This document shows positions 8,170 through 14,658 of a DNA stretch of 64,000 nt, piece after piece. Numbering within the stretch: position 1 is the stretch's first letter; each line of letters starts with the position of its first letter. The translations under genes were made by a program, and so were the position numbers. Where the stretch lies: the NCBI RefSeq assembly GCF_900167555.1, contig NZ_FUYF01000004.1, forward strand, positions 124,001-188,000, given 5' to 3'. Source of the stretch: Gemmiger formicilis. GTDB taxonomy: Bacteria > Bacillota > Clostridia > Oscillospirales > Ruminococcaceae. The notes under the pieces are model-generated. The model had not been told where the DNA came from. It saw only the letters and a list, made by a program, of their open reading frames with translations, and did no database searches.

Positions 8170-9517
8170 GTCTTTAACAGAGCGCTTGAATGGCGTTTTC
8201 AAAAAGCTGCGCGGCAAGGGCAAGCTGAACGAGGCCGACATCAAGGCCGCGATGCGCGAGGTGCGCATGGCCCTGCTCGAGGCCGACGTCAACTATAAAG
8301 TCGCCAAGGACTTCTGCGCACAGGTCTCGGAACGCGCCATGGGGCAGGAGGTTATGGAGAGCCTGACCCCCGCCCAGCAGGTCGTCAAGATCGTCAACGA
8401 AGAACTGACCAACCTCATGGGCGGCAACGAGCCGAAGTACCTGCGCCTGAAAAACAAGGGCCAGACCGTGCTGATGATGTGCGGCCTGCAGGGCAACGGC
8501 AAGACCACCCACGCCGCCAAGCTCGGCAAATATTACCGCAGCCAGGGCCGCCGCCCGCTGCTGGTCGCTTGCGATATTTACCGCCCCGCCGCCATTGAGC
8601 AGTTGAAGGTCGTCGGTGAGCAGGCCGGTGTCCCGGTCTTTACGCTGGGCACCGAAAAGCCCGAAATCATCGCGCAGAAGGCACTTGCCTACGCGAAGGA
8701 TCACGGCAATGACATTGTTATTCTCGATACCGCAGGCCGTCTGCAGATTGATGACCAGCTCATGGATGAGCTGGTGCGCATCAAGCAGGCTGTCGAGGTC
8801 GATGAAACGCTGCTGGTCGTGGACGCCATGGCCGGTCAGGAAGCCGTCAACGTGGCCAAGACCTTTAATGAAAAGATCGGTATCAGCGGCGTCATCCTGA
8901 CCAAGACCGACGGCGACACCCGCGGCGGTGCGGCACTCTCGGTGCTGGCCGTCACCGGCATGCCGATCTACTTCCAGGGCACGGGCGAGAAGCTCGAGGA
9001 TCTGGAGCCGTTCTACCCGGCGCGGATGGCGAACCGCATCCTTGGCATGGGCGATGTGCTTTCCCTGATCGAGAAGGCGCAGACGCTCCAGAACGACAAG
9101 GAGGCCGAGGCCGCCGCCAAGCGCCTGATGGAGAACAAGTTCGACATGAACGATTTGCTCGCTCAGTTCCAGCAGGTCAAAAAGATGGGCGGCGCGTCGG
9201 CGCTGCTGGCCATGATGCCCGGCGGCGGCCAGATCGATGCTGATTCCCTCGACGAAAAGGCACTGCCCCGCATCGAGGCCATCATCTACTCGATGACCCC
9301 GGCAGAGCGCGCCAAGCCAGACATCATCAACCCCAAGCGCAAGCGCCGCATTGCAGCAGGCTCCGGCACCACGGTGGAGGACGTCAACAAGCTGTTGCGC
9401 CAGTTTGAGATGATGCAGAAGATGATGAAAAAGGTCAAGCGCAACCCCAAGGGCTTTATGCGCAGCCTGGGCAGCTTAGGCGGCAGGGGCGGCGGCTTCC
9501 GCGGCTTTGGCCGCTGA
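8159..9517 (+). CDS. ffh: Signal recognition particle GTPase Ffh
   Basis: This 452-aa protein has the full NG-M architecture: N domain (about 1-90), GTPase with P-loop GLQGNGKTT (from G109; an Asn where Ser is common), DTAGR, TKTDGDTRGG and a Met-rich M domain (about 300-440) with RRIAAGSGTT and the tail KRNPKGFMRSLGSLGGRGGGFRGF. It binds 4.5S/6S-type SRP RNA and targets ribosome-nascent chains to FtsY. I chose ATG 8159 because AGGAGG (8147-8152) is 6 nt upstream; the ATG at 8153 abuts that site. Confidence 0.97.
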   Translation: MAFESLTERLNGVFKKLRGKGKLNEADIKAAMREVRMALLEADVNYKVAKDFCAQVSERAMGQEVMESLTPAQQVVKIVNEELTNLMGGNEPKYLRLKNKGQTVLMMCGLQGNGKTTHAAKLGKYYRSQGRRPLLVACDIYRPAAIEQLKVVGEQAGVPVFTLGTEKPEIIAQKALAYAKDHGNDIVILDTAGRLQIDDQLMDELVRIKQAVEVDETLLVVDAMAGQEAVNVAKTFNEKIGISGVILTKTDGDTRGGAALSVLAVTGMPIYFQGTGEKLEDLEPFYPARMANRILGMGDVLSLIEKAQTLQNDKEAEAAAKRLMENKFDMNDLLAQFQQVKKMGGASALLAMMPGGGQIDADSLDEKALPRIEAIIYSMTPAERAKPDIINPKRKRRIAAGSGTTVEDVNKLLRQFEMMQKMMKKVKRNPKGFMRSLGSLGGRGGGFRGFGR

Positions 9518-9543
9518 CACAATTTCGGTATGACCCGCTCGGC

Positions 9544-9597
9544 TTTACGGCCCACGGGATGTACAATATAAATCAGATGCCCCGCAAGGGCCGTAAA
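9544..9597 (+). ncRNA. Structured leader hairpin upstream of rpsP
   Basis: A perfect 10-bp inverted repeat TTTACGGCCC (9544-9553) / GGGCCGTAAA (9588-9597), with a nested CGGG/CCCG pair, forms a closed RNA structure ending 23 nt before the rpsP start. It has no U-tract. It may be a ribosomal-protein leader, a processing site or a partial attenuator for Ffh-rpsP stoichiometry. This is inference from pairing only. Confidence 0.5.
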
Positions 9598-9619
9598 CAA
9601 TTTTTGGAGGAATATTACT

Positions 9620-9859
9620 ATGGTTAAGATTCGTCTGCGCCGCATGGGCGCCAAGAAGGCTCCTTTCTACCGCGTTGTTGTCGCTGACAGCCGCTTCGCT
9701 CGTGATGGCCGCTTCATCGAGGAGATCGGCTACTACGATCCGACCAAGGAGCCCTCTGTCGTCAAGATCGACGCTGAGAAGGCTAAGCAGTGGCTGGACA
9801 ACGGCGCTCAGCCCACTGACACCGTCCGTGAGATCCTGAAGAAGGCCGCTGTTCTGTAA
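9620..9859 (+). CDS. rpsP: 30S ribosomal protein S16
   Basis: This 79-aa protein has typical S16 sequence throughout ([51 protein letters not shown]). S16 is a primary-binding small-subunit protein needed for 30S assembly. A strong ribosome binding site (TTGGAGGAA) precedes it, and codon use is visibly more biased (GCT, GTT, CGT) than in its neighbours, as expected for high expression. It follows ffh and precedes khpA and rimM, the standard firmicute order. Confidence 0.98.
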   Translation: MVKIRLRRMGAKKAPFYRVVVADSRFARDGRFIEEIGYYDPTKEPSVVKIDAEKAKQWLDNGAQPTDTVREILKKAAVL

Positions 9860-9889
9860 TTTGTTCGCTTTTCAGGGAGGGAACGCCAC

Positions 9890-10123
9890 ATGCAGGAACT
9901 CTTATTAGCCGTTGCCCGCGGCCTTGTCGAAGACAAGGAGGCCGTGCAGGTGACTGTTGATCCCATGCGTGAGGACGGCACTGTTGTGTACCACCTCAAG
10001 GTGGCCGAGGCCGATATGGGCCGCGTCATCGGCAAGCAGGGCCGTATCGCCAAGGCAATCCGCGTTGTCGTGCGTGCCGCTGCCGTCCGTCAGGGCGAGA
10101 AAGTCATCGTTGAGATCGACTAA
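9890..10123 (+). CDS. khpA: KH-domain RNA-binding protein (KhpA/YlqC)
   Basis: This 77-aa protein is a single type-II KH domain with the GxxG loop in MGRVIGKQGRIAKAIR (about residues 43-58). KhpA pairs with KhpB/Jag to bind RNA and influence cell elongation and division in Firmicutes. It sits between rpsP and rimM as usual, has GGGAGGG as ribosome binding site, and ends at a terminator hairpin, which may separate it partly from rimM-trmD. Confidence 0.93.
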   Translation: MQELLLAVARGLVEDKEAVQVTVDPMREDGTVVYHLKVAEADMGRVIGKQGRIAKAIRVVVRAAAVRQGEKVIVEID

Positions 10124-10133
10124 GACCCGTTAC

Positions 10134-10166
10134 AAAGCACTTTGCCGCAGGGTAAAGTGCTTTTTT
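10134..10166 (+). terminator. Rho-independent terminator after khpA
   Basis: The stem AAAGCACTTT / AAAGTGCTTT with a GC-rich loop runs into six Ts (10161-10166). It lies inside the conserved operon, so rimM-trmD may depend on readthrough or another promoter. Confidence 0.75.
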
Positions 10167-10169
10167 CAA

Positions 10170-10274
10170 TGTAGGGGCGAACATTGTTCGCCCGCTGCAG
10201 CCTTACGGCAGCGGAGACTTCCGCGGGTAGATGCCGTCCTACACCGTAGGGGTGGATTCTATATCCGCCCGGGG
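10170..10274. repeat. Family A palindromic repeat, copy 2
   Basis: The left unit is TGTAGGGGCG with arms GCGAACATTGTTCGC. A spacer with its own small stem (CTGCAGCC...) follows, then a second unit with arms GGCGGATATAGAATCC-type symmetry in CGTAGGGG orientation. The copy lies directly after the khpA terminator and before rimM. Confidence 0.8.
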
Positions 10275-10321
10275 CGTTTCCGCTGCCGCAAACAGACCTC
10301 TACAACACATCAGGAGGAACT

Positions 10322-10852
10322 ATGCAAAACTATCTTCCCGCCTGCAAGATCGTGTCCACCCACGGTGTGCGCGGCGAAATGAAAGCCCTGCCGCTCTGCG
10401 ACGGTGCGGCGTTTCTGGCAAAATTCAAGCGCCTGTTCACCACCGCCGACGGCGCAGGGGAGACCCGCGTGCTGGGCGTGCGCGCTCAGGGCAATGTGAT
10501 TTTACTGCGCCTCGACGGCGTCAACGATATGGACGCCGCCCGCGCCCAGGTGGGCCGGGTGTACTATCTGGCTAAGGCGGACGCACGCCTGCCCAAGGGC
10601 CGCTTCTTCATTGACGACCTGCTGGACTGCGAGGTCGTCGATGCCGAAACCGGCCGCGTGTACGGCAGACTGACGAACGTGGACCGCCCCGCCGCGCAGG
10701 ACATCTATACCGTCACCGACACCGCTGGCGGGGAGCACATGCTGCCCGCTGTGCCGGAATTTGTCAAAAATATCGACATCGAGGCGCGCAAAATTCTGGT
10801 GACGCCCATCGAGGGCATGTTCACCGAGGCCGTCAACGGCGACGAGGACTGA
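10322..10852 (+). CDS. rimM: Ribosome maturation factor RimM
   Basis: This 176-aa protein has the N-terminal RimM beta-barrel (STHGVRGEMKALPL, residues 11-25) and a C-terminal PRC barrel (GRFFIDDLLDCEVVD ... LPAVPEFVKNIDIEARKILVTPIEGM). RimM binds S19 in the 30S head and helps 16S processing. It has a good AGGAGG ribosome binding site and is followed after 4 nt by trmD, the conserved pairing. Confidence 0.95.
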   Translation: MQNYLPACKIVSTHGVRGEMKALPLCDGAAFLAKFKRLFTTADGAGETRVLGVRAQGNVILLRLDGVNDMDAARAQVGRVYYLAKADARLPKGRFFIDDLLDCEVVDAETGRVYGRLTNVDRPAAQDIYTVTDTAGGEHMLPAVPEFVKNIDIEARKILVTPIEGMFTEAVNGDED

Positions 10853-10856
10853 ACCG

Positions 10857-12089
10857 ATGCGCATTGACATTGTAACGCTTTTTCCGGAGCTGTGCGACAG
10901 CTTTCTCTCGGCCAGCATCCTGGGCCGCGCCCGCGCCAAAAATCTGTTTGAGGCGCACTGCCACCAGATCCGCGACTATACGAAAAACAAGCAGAAGCAG
11001 ACCGACGACTACCCCTACGGCGGCGGCTGCGGCATGGTGCTCTACGCCCAGCCGATTGCCGACTGCCTGCGCGCCGTGCAGGCCCAGTGTGCTGCGCAGG
11101 GCAGAGCCAGGCCGCACGTCGTCTTTCTGACCGCCGCAGGCCGCCCCTACAATGAGGAAAAGGCCCGCGAGCTGGCCGGCTATGACGCGGTGACGCTGGT
11201 CTGCGGCCACTATGAGGGCATCGACCAGCGCGTCATCGATGCGTTCGGCGACGAGGAAATTTCCATCGGAGACTATGTGCTGACCGGCGGTGAGCTGGCA
11301 AGTCTGGTCGTGGCCGACAGCGTCCTGCGCCTGCAGCCCGGCGTCCTGGCCGAGGAAAAGGGCTATCAGGACGAGAGCTATTGGGACGGCCTGCTGGAAT
11401 ACCCCCAGTTTACCCGCCCCGAGGTCTGGGAGGGCCGCGCCGTGCCGCCCGTGCTGCTGACCGGCGACCACAAAAAAATTGACGAGTGGCGCGGAGCCCA
11501 AAGCCGGGAGCGCACCCGCGAGCGCCGCCCCGATTTGTACGACGCCTGGTGCGAGAGCCACCCGCTGACCGAGCTGCCCAAGTGGAAGCGCGGCGAAAAT
11601 ATGCGCCTTGTGAAAAATGACGAACAGCTCGCCCTCTGCGCTGCCCTCATGGCCGAGGGCCGCCGCACGGTCTGTGCGCCGGTCTGCGACGAGGAATATC
11701 TCGAAAAAATGACGCCGGACTTCTGGCTGCCGGATCTGACAGACGAGAAAAAAAACGGCTGGGCGTTCTATCTGCACTACACGAAGGACGCTGCCGACGG
11801 TATGGTCGGCGTCTGCCACAAAACCGGCGAGATCGGCCATCTGTTTGTGACCGAGGCTGCCCGCGGCAAGGGGTACGGTGCGAAAATGCTGGACTTTGCC
11901 CGCAAAAAACTGCCGGAGCATGACCACCCGACGATGGGAGTCTTAAACACGAACACCCGCGCCATCGCACTGTACAAGCGGATGGGCTGGCGGCTGACGG
12001 GCACAGTGCTGCACCGCTACGACCCCGCCGAGGAAGGCACCTTTGCAGCGGTATATTGTGAGGAATTGGAGATGCAGTATCGGGGCTGA
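10857..12089 (+). CDS. trmD: tRNA (guanine37-N1)-methyltransferase TrmD fused to a GNAT acetyltransferase
   Basis: This 410-aa protein is much longer than the usual 230-250 aa. Residues 1 to about 243 are complete TrmD with the trefoil-knot motifs (VCGHYEGIDQRVID, ISIGDYVLTGGELASLVVADS, YDAWCESHPLT); this enzyme makes m1G37, which prevents +1 frameshifting. Residues 249-410 form a GNAT domain with the acetyl-CoA loop VTEAARGKGYGAKML and the C-terminal NTRAIALYKRMGW. The frame is continuous across the joint. An internal ATG (11601, Met249) lacks a clear ribosome binding site, so a true fusion is favoured. The GNAT substrate is unknown. Confidence 0.93.
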   Translation: MRIDIVTLFPELCDSFLSASILGRARAKNLFEAHCHQIRDYTKNKQKQTDDYPYGGGCGMVLYAQPIADCLRAVQAQCAAQGRARPHVVFLTAAGRPYNEEKARELAGYDAVTLVCGHYEGIDQRVIDAFGDEEISIGDYVLTGGELASLVVADSVLRLQPGVLAEEKGYQDESYWDGLLEYPQFTRPEVWEGRAVPPVLLTGDHKKIDEWRGAQSRERTRERRPDLYDAWCESHPLTELPKWKRGENMRLVKNDEQLALCAALMAEGRRTVCAPVCDEEYLEKMTPDFWLPDLTDEKKNGWAFYLHYTKDAADGMVGVCHKTGEIGHLFVTEAARGKGYGAKMLDFARKKLPEHDHPTMGVLNTNTRAIALYKRMGWRLTGTVLHRYDPAEEGTFAAVYCEELEMQYRG

Positions 12090-12206
12090 CCGTTGTTTTT
12101 GTCGTCAATCCACAATCCTGTTGAAAATAAACTGGCAATATTGCACAAACGAGAGAACGAAGATTTGGCGGAATTACAGAATCCTGCCAAAATTGCAATT
12201 TTCCAC

Positions 12207-12235
12207 TGTACAAAATCGACTAAATAGGATAAAAT
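12207..12235 (+). promoter_or_regulatory. Possible ptsH promoter
   Basis: TGTACA (12207-12212), 17 nt, TAAAAT (12230-12235). The -35 match is weak (4 of 6). The AT-rich 249-base gap (12090-12338) otherwise holds only a small imperfect stem at about 12249-12273. Confidence 0.35.
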
Positions 12236-12338
12236 AGAGGCAATCAAGGCGGCGTATTAACACGCAATAGACCGCCTGGAAGTCGCCCACGGTAGATACG
12301 CAGGGGCATATTATTTTCAAAAGTAGGAGAGAATAACT

Positions 12339-12602
12339 ATGTACGTTAAAGAAGTTACCGTTGAGAATCAGGTTGGTCTGCACGCACGTCCGGCTACCTT
12401 CTTCATCCAGAAGGCGAACGAGTATAAGTCTTCCATCTGGGTCGAGAAGGAGGAGCGCCGCGTCAATGCGAAGTCTCTGCTCGGCGTCCTGAGCCTGGGC
12501 ATCGTCGGCGGCACCACCATCCGCATCATTGCTGATGGCGCCGATGAGCAGGCTGCAGTTGACGGCCTGGTCAAGCTGGTCAGCTCCGGCTTTGCCGAGT
12601 AA
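12339..12602 (+). CDS. ptsH: Phosphocarrier protein HPr
   Basis: This 87-aa protein is a complete HPr. His15, in GLHARPAT, is the PEP/Enzyme I phosphorylation site. Ser46, in NAKSLLGVLSLG, is the regulatory HPr-kinase site that turns HPr into a CcpA co-repressor in Firmicutes. Both sites are present, so it should act in sugar transport and carbon catabolite control. It is not next to ptsI but sits alone between trmD and uvrC with its own terminator. Codon bias suggests strong expression. Confidence 0.95.
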   Translation: MYVKEVTVENQVGLHARPATFFIQKANEYKSSIWVEKEERRVNAKSLLGVLSLGIVGGTTIRIIADGADEQAAVDGLVKLVSSGFAE

Positions 12603-12619
12603 TCTATTCCAGAACAATC

Positions 12620-12647
12620 AGCGGTGGGGCGACCCGCCGCTTTTTTT
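12620..12647 (+). terminator. Rho-independent terminator after ptsH
   Basis: The stem AGCGG-T-GGGG / CCCG-CCGCT is followed by seven Ts, 18 nt after the ptsH stop. Confidence 0.8.
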
Positions 12648-12668
12648 GTATAGGAAAGGCAACACCCC

Positions 12669-14519
12669 ATGACAAAAGCTGAACTTTATAAAAAGGCCTG
12701 TATGCTGCCGCTGCTGCCCGGCGTCTACATCATCCGGGACAAGTCGGACACGATCATCTATATCGGCAAGGCCAAGCGCCTGAAAACCCGCGTGTCGCAG
12801 TATTTCCGGGAGGGCGTGCCCCACGACGCCAAGGTCAGCCAGATGATCGCCCACGCCTTCACGTTTGACGTTATTGTCTGTCAGTCGGAATTTGAGGCGC
12901 TCGTCCTCGAGGCCAGCCAGATCAAGGCCCATACGCCGAAGTACAATATTTTGCTGAAAGACGACAAGGGCTACAGCTATGTCAAGGTCACGCGCGGGGC
13001 CTGGCCGCGCATCTCCGCCGCGCTGCAGAAGGATGACGACGACGCCGACTACATCGGCCCGTTCACCTCGTCGTTTGCCGTGCGGGAGATGGTGGAAACG
13101 GCGCAGGACTGCTTCCTGCTGCCGCGGTGCAATAAGAACTTTCCGCAGGATTTCGGCAAGGGCCGCCCCTGCCTCAACGCCCACATCGGCAAGTGCATGG
13201 CCGTGTGCAGCGGCAAAATCACCTGTGCTGCTTACAACGACGCTGTGCAGGGTGCACTGCGGATGATCCGCTACGGCAAAAAGGACATCGTCAGGCAGCT
13301 GCGGGAGAAGATGGAGGCTGCGTCGGAGCGGCTTGACTTTGAGACGGCGGCGCTGCTGCGCGACCAGATCATGGCCATTGACCGCGTGGCAGCCGGGCAG
13401 AAGGTCGTCATGGAGAGCGACACCGAGATGGACGTCATCGCACTGGCGGGCACGACCCACGCGGTCTGCGCCGCCGTGCTGCGCTACCGCGACGGACGCC
13501 TGACCGACAAGCGGGAATTCCTGTTCCGCGACACGACGGACATCGACGCCGTGCGGGAGGAATTTCTGCCGCAGTATTACCTCGACGGCGAGACGATCCC
13601 TAAAACGATTGCCGTGGACGCCCTGCCGCCCGACGCGGAGGCACTGAATGAAGCTCTGAACCAGGCGCGCGGCACGAAGGTGGAGCTGTACGTGCCCCAG
13701 CGCGGCGACGTCGCGAAGCTCGTCACGATGGCCTATACAAACGCTGTCGAGCGTCTGGGCCGCGAGAGCGGGCGCTATACCCGCGAGGAAAAGTTGCTTG
13801 AGGAGGCTGCGCAGGTGCTGGGCCTGAAAAAGCCGCCCCGCGTGATTGAAAGCTACGATATTTCCAACTGGGGCGACGGGTCGAGCGTCTGCGGCATGGT
13901 CGTCTTTCAGGACGGCAAGCCCCACCGCGCAGGCTACCGCCGCTTTAAGATGAAAACCGTCGCGGGCACCGATGACTACGCCTCGCTGGCAGAGACGCTC
14001 TCCCGCCGCGCGGCGGAGTACGAGATGGCCCGCCGCGGCGAGAAGCCGGACGGCCCGCAGAACCAGTTTGCGACGCTGCCCGACCTGCTGCTCATCGACG
14101 GCGGCAGGGGACAGGTCGGCGCGGTCAGGCAGGCGCTGCGCGGCACAGCGCTGGAGCATGTGCCGACCTTCGGCATGGTCAAGGATGACCACCACCGCAC
14201 CCGCGCCATTGTGGACGACGAGGGCGGCGAGATCGCCATCAACCGCCACCGCAATATCTTTACGTTTGTCACGAACATTCAGGACGAGACCCACCGCTAC
14301 GCCAACGACTACCGCAAGCGCGCAATGAAGAAAAAGTCCTACGCCGCCACCCTGACCGCCATTCCCGGCGTCGGTGAAAAGACGAGCGCCGCGCTGCTGG
14401 CGCACTTCAAGACCGTCGCCGCCGTCAAGGCTGCCTCCATCTCCGATCTCGAGGAGGTCAAGGGCATCAGCCATGCCAAAGCGGAAATGCTGTACAACGC
14501 GCTGCGGAATGGTATATAA
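12669..14519 (+). CDS. uvrC: UvrABC excinuclease subunit C
   Basis: This 616-aa protein has the full UvrC set: N-terminal GIY-YIG nuclease (PGVYIIRDKSDTIIYIGKAK, residues 17-36) for 3' incision, UvrB-binding UVR motif (REKMEAASERLDFETAALLRDQI, about 212-234), RNase-H-like 5' nuclease core starting IESYDISNWGD, and tandem helix-hairpin-helix motifs (IPGVGEKTSAALL, GISHAKAEML) at the C-terminus. It acts in nucleotide excision repair. Length is standard. It is monocistronic, and the gap after it holds a family A repeat. Confidence 0.97.
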   Translation: MTKAELYKKACMLPLLPGVYIIRDKSDTIIYIGKAKRLKTRVSQYFREGVPHDAKVSQMIAHAFTFDVIVCQSEFEALVLEASQIKAHTPKYNILLKDDKGYSYVKVTRGAWPRISAALQKDDDDADYIGPFTSSFAVREMVETAQDCFLLPRCNKNFPQDFGKGRPCLNAHIGKCMAVCSGKITCAAYNDAVQGALRMIRYGKKDIVRQLREKMEAASERLDFETAALLRDQIMAIDRVAAGQKVVMESDTEMDVIALAGTTHAVCAAVLRYRDGRLTDKREFLFRDTTDIDAVREEFLPQYYLDGETIPKTIAVDALPPDAEALNEALNQARGTKVELYVPQRGDVAKLVTMAYTNAVERLGRESGRYTREEKLLEEAAQVLGLKKPPRVIESYDISNWGDGSSVCGMVVFQDGKPHRAGYRRFKMKTVAGTDDYASLAETLSRRAAEYEMARRGEKPDGPQNQFATLPDLLLIDGGRGQVGAVRQALRGTALEHVPTFGMVKDDHHRTRAIVDDEGGEIAINRHRNIFTFVTNIQDETHRYANDYRKRAMKKKSYAATLTAIPGVGEKTSAALLAHFKTVAAVKAASISDLEEVKGISHAKAEMLYNALRNGI

Positions 14520-14539
14520 TGAAAATGTAATCGCCGCGC

Positions 14540-14627
14540 TGTAGGGGCCGGGCATGCCCGGCCCTCAACTGTACGGAAAACGGCATTTCCGGTAAGGCCG
14601 CGGGCCGCACATGTGCGGCCCCTACAG
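14540..14627. repeat. Family A palindromic repeat, copy 3
   Basis: The left hairpin is GGGCCGGGCATGCCCGGCCC after TGTAGG; the right hairpin is GGGCCGCACATGTGCGGCCC ending CCTACAG. The spacer carries CGGCATTTCCGGTAAGGCCG. Arm sequences differ from other copies but remain perfectly self-complementary. Confidence 0.88.
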
Positions 14628-14658
14628 CACAACAACAATTCAAAATGGATTTATCCTT

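Noticed and set aside
11585-11610. Frameshift or separate gene at the TrmD-GNAT joint
   Set aside because: The frame is continuous, no stop or restart with a ribosome binding site is seen, and the linker reads naturally; fusion is the simpler reading.
12618-14555. 645-codon minus-strand frame opposite uvrC
   Set aside because: Same codon-bias artefact; uvrC is unambiguous and the antisense product is low-complexity.
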